Source: Paulinella micropora (Eukaryota > Cercozoa > Imbricatea > Euglyphida). Taken from it: 64,000 bases of DNA. Below the pieces are notes generated by a model that saw only the letters and a program-made list of their open reading frames with translations, had not been told where the DNA came from and ran no database searches. Positions 62,055 to 64,000 of this stretch are shown in pieces. The stretch is from NCBI GenBank assembly GCA_009731375.1, contig BJOX01000044.1, positions 748,588-812,587 of the forward strand. The letters are read 5' to 3'. The translations under genes and the position numbers were made by a program. Position 1 is the first letter of the stretch; each line of letters starts with the position of its first letter.

Positions 62055-63949
62055 TCCTTACACTCTTTTACCGCTTGCTCATGGGTGTTGTCACCCACTA
62101 TCTTGATCCCGTACGCTTCACTGATGAGGCGCTGCATGCCGCTTCCGGGCCCTCCGAACTTCTGAAAAAGTTGTTCACTAGTCAACTCCGTGACCTTAGC
62201 CATCTCCTTTCCAAAGAAAGCTCTAGCCTCAATCTTATCCGCAGCCAGCTCTTGGTCGGTGGACGTCACGAAACGCCACACTCTGTCCTTGGCGTCTAGG
62301 TAAAGGACCCCGGCCTTAAGCTCTGGGGAAATGTCCGGTATCGGGGCCTTAGTGATGTATCCCTCTTCCTTCTTGTTGAGAACTACACTGTAACCTTCCT
62401 TAGCTAACTGAGGCCCGGAGACTAGTAAGGTTTCATCTATGTTGGGGCTAACCCACACACTACCTAGATGTAACCTGTTCTTTTCCCCCTTTCCGTTCAC
62501 GGTCGTCATGTCTAATGAGCCCTTCTTAGTCACGGTGGTCTCCCCATTGACCGTATCTACCCGTTTCATCCCTCGCTGAATGTTGAACAAGCGTTGTTCA
62601 GCTCCGGCCGGCACAAAGTGCAACGTAGCTCCCGAATCGAACATGGGGTCTTTGTCCACACTCCGTCCTAGGAGGGCTTGTTCTGCTAGCCGGATACCCA
62701 AAGCCATATATCCGCGTTCGGTCATGAAACGAACTAGGTCGTCAACCGGGTCAGCTTCTCCCTCGGCTTCCGGCAAACTTGCGTATTCCTTCTCTAGTAC
62801 GCTCTCACCGCCTACCACCCTTTCTCGGACTCTGAACGGCTTAGTACGAGGTTGAAACCCGACGGCACTATTTGCTGCTGCTCCTTCTACGGCCCAATGT
62901 CTCGGCCATCTAGGCTTGTTCATGGGATACTCGCTCCCCTGCGCCCAGTCGTACAACAACCTAGTCCATTCTCCCCACCTGTTCCGGAAGTCGGCTTCAT
63001 CTTTTTCTTCCTCACCGATCAACGCCGGACGATGCAACCGGCGCATCTCCTCTTGCTGCTCCGCCACGGCTCGGAGTCGACTCTCCCGCTCTCCGGTACC
63101 TAGTCGGGTAGGACTATCAGGCTCAGCTAAGGTTGAGGGGGCCGTAGACGGACCGGTACTAGTAGTAGGGGGTAACAGGGAAGTCACCTTTCGGTCTGCA
63201 GGGGGTAGCGTCTTAGCATGGGACGCAAACCAGGGCATCCCACTCACGGAGGCTCGGACCGTCTCAAGGAAGCCAAACGCACGAGCGCCCACTGACCTAC
63301 GCCTATTGCTTGGGCTGGTGGAGGGCGTAGTCACCGGATTGCTATCGGTCCCGGCGGTAGCATCCCCACCACCGGGGTCTGCATCAGCACTAGGGTCGGG
63401 ACCTATGGGGGACGGCACCCTTACCGGAGCTCTACCCACGTCCCCATCTCTAGCCGGGGACTCTTCACCTTCACGCTCCCCCTCCCCATCGGATTCCGAG
63501 GAAGGATCGGCATCGGGCTGCATCTCCGGGGGCTCATCTTCCACGTCCGCCAAACCATCGGGTTGGTAGTCCTCCGGGCCGGGCCTCACCTTCACCCCAT
63601 GTACCTTTTCCCTTTTTGCTTTGAGTAAAGATTTCAGGTTTTGGCTCATGATACCACTACCAGCCTCAGCCGGCTCGGCCTTTGAACCAATCTCAACCTT
63701 CGGGGCAGGTACCGCTGACGGCCCGCTCGCCCCGCTAGGTCTACCCTTACTCTCTCCACGGGGGATGGGTGCTACCGGACGGAGGGGAGTACCCTTCACC
63801 TCCTGGGTACGTACCGGCACCGATGCTACGGGCGGGGGCACAACTCCCCCACGAGAGGGGGATACCCCACCTCTGAAGTACATATGCCGTCGCTTGGGCA
63901 CCGGCCTGAGGTTCATGTTGGCGGTACACCTTCCGCCATGAGGGTACAC
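62000..63949 (-). CDS. Copia gag-like region, protease and pre-integrase zinc motif
   Basis: A 649-residue frame. The first 370 residues are proline- and acid-rich with no clear gag fold. Protease active site FDSGATLHFVP (Asp438) is followed by LGSVWVSPNIDETLLVSG, typical of the copia pre-integrase segment. The end CKDCPAAKGGK supplies the two Cys of the integrase HHCC finger. The frame may begin beyond the window edge, so gag is probably incomplete. Downstream on this strand come integrase and RT 5' part. Confidence 0.8.
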   Translation of the reverse strand: MYPHGGRCTANMNLRPVPKRRHMYFRGGVSPSRGGVVPPPVASVPVRTQEVKGTPLRPVAPIPRGESKGRPSGASGPSAVPAPKVEIGSKAEPAEAGSGIMSQNLKSLLKAKREKVHGVKVRPGPEDYQPDGLADVEDEPPEMQPDADPSSESDGEGEREGEESPARDGDVGRAPVRVPSPIGPDPSADADPGGGDATAGTDSNPVTTPSTSPSNRRRSVGARAFGFLETVRASVSGMPWFASHAKTLPPADRKVTSLLPPTTSTGPSTAPSTLAEPDSPTRLGTGERESRLRAVAEQQEEMRRLHRPALIGEEEKDEADFRNRWGEWTRLLYDWAQGSEYPMNKPRWPRHWAVEGAAANSAVGFQPRTKPFRVRERVVGGESVLEKEYASLPEAEGEADPVDDLVRFMTERGYMALGIRLAEQALLGRSVDKDPMFDSGATLHFVPAGAEQRLFNIQRGMKRVDTVNGETTVTKKGSLDMTTVNGKGEKNRLHLGSVWVSPNIDETLLVSGPQLAKEGYSVVLNKKEEGYITKAPIPDISPELKAGVLYLDAKDRVWRFVTSTDQELAADKIEARAFFGKEMAKVTELTSEQLFQKFGGPGSGMQRLISEAYGIKIVGDNTHEQAVKECKDCPAAKGGKVNHVRQATN

Positions 63950-64000
63950 CAGACGCCTCCCATGTTACTGGTTGTCGGCTAATGACCCACTCGGTAAACT
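63950..64000. other. Window edge, probable continuation of copia gag
   Basis: No separate feature is seen. The copia reading on the minus strand probably continues past the window. Confidence 0.5.

Overview
This window reads as nuclear DNA of a protist eukaryote. It has no bacterial operons, many tri- and tetranucleotide microsatellites, large intergenic spaces and many retrotransposons. One broken host-type gene joins a TIR-like domain beginning FVSYAW (or FVSHAW) to kinesin-light-chain-type TPR units, a gene class expanded in chromerid algae and some other alveolates and stramenopiles. A Chromera-like alveolate is my best guess, but it is an inference from gene style and not a sequence match.

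Bases 1-20.9 kb are mostly simple repeats: GATA/TATC, TAGG, TAA, TTC/GTC, CT/GA, CA/GT, TATG, CTA and GTA arrays, broken by assembly gaps. Embedded in them are a tRNA-derived SINE with ATT tails, two other short interspersed repeats, an inverted duplication, an 8-copy 73-bp minisatellite, two isolated protein-kinase exons each beside a decayed copy of itself, and a tRNA-Lys-like sequence at 18.05 kb.

At 21.15-30.07 kb a host gene (membrane-anchor N terminus, TIR-like domain, TPRs) is split by a 7.6-kb DIRS/Ngaro-like retrotransposon on the minus strand. The element has a gag-like ORF, RT-RNase H, tyrosine recombinase and split direct repeats. The host gene also carries stops and frameshifts downstream. 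From 31 to 33.5 kb I recognise nothing. A decayed piggyBac transposon lies at 33.55-36.56 kb. It is followed by a 1.5-kb structure whose blocks run X, Y, reverse-complement X, reverse-complement Y.

From 38.3 kb to the end there are two elements. A Ty1/copia element is in two complementary halves on opposite strands: RT 3' part plus RNase H on the plus strand at 38.3-39.7 kb, and gag, protease, integrase and RT 5' part on the minus strand at 60.4-64 kb. One inversion of the DNA between them would rejoin the halves. Inside lies a giant (about 19.5 kb) non-LTR retrotransposon on the minus strand, flanked by a 543-bp direct repeat that behaves like a very long target-site duplication.

The giant element is the main discovery candidate. 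In 5' to 3' order it carries tandem repeats of about 200 bp, an ORF with a USP-finger-like region, a 1737-residue ORF with a complete Ulp1/SENP (C48) protease, an RS/proline-rich region, an ORF with a complete ubiquitin-specific-protease (C19) domain, an ORF with RNase H placed before (not after) the reverse transcriptase, and a C-terminal Cys/His motif with a restriction-like endonuclease. Ulp1 plus RLE is known from NeSL/Utopia-type LINEs. The added USP, the RNase H position and the size are not something I know of together.
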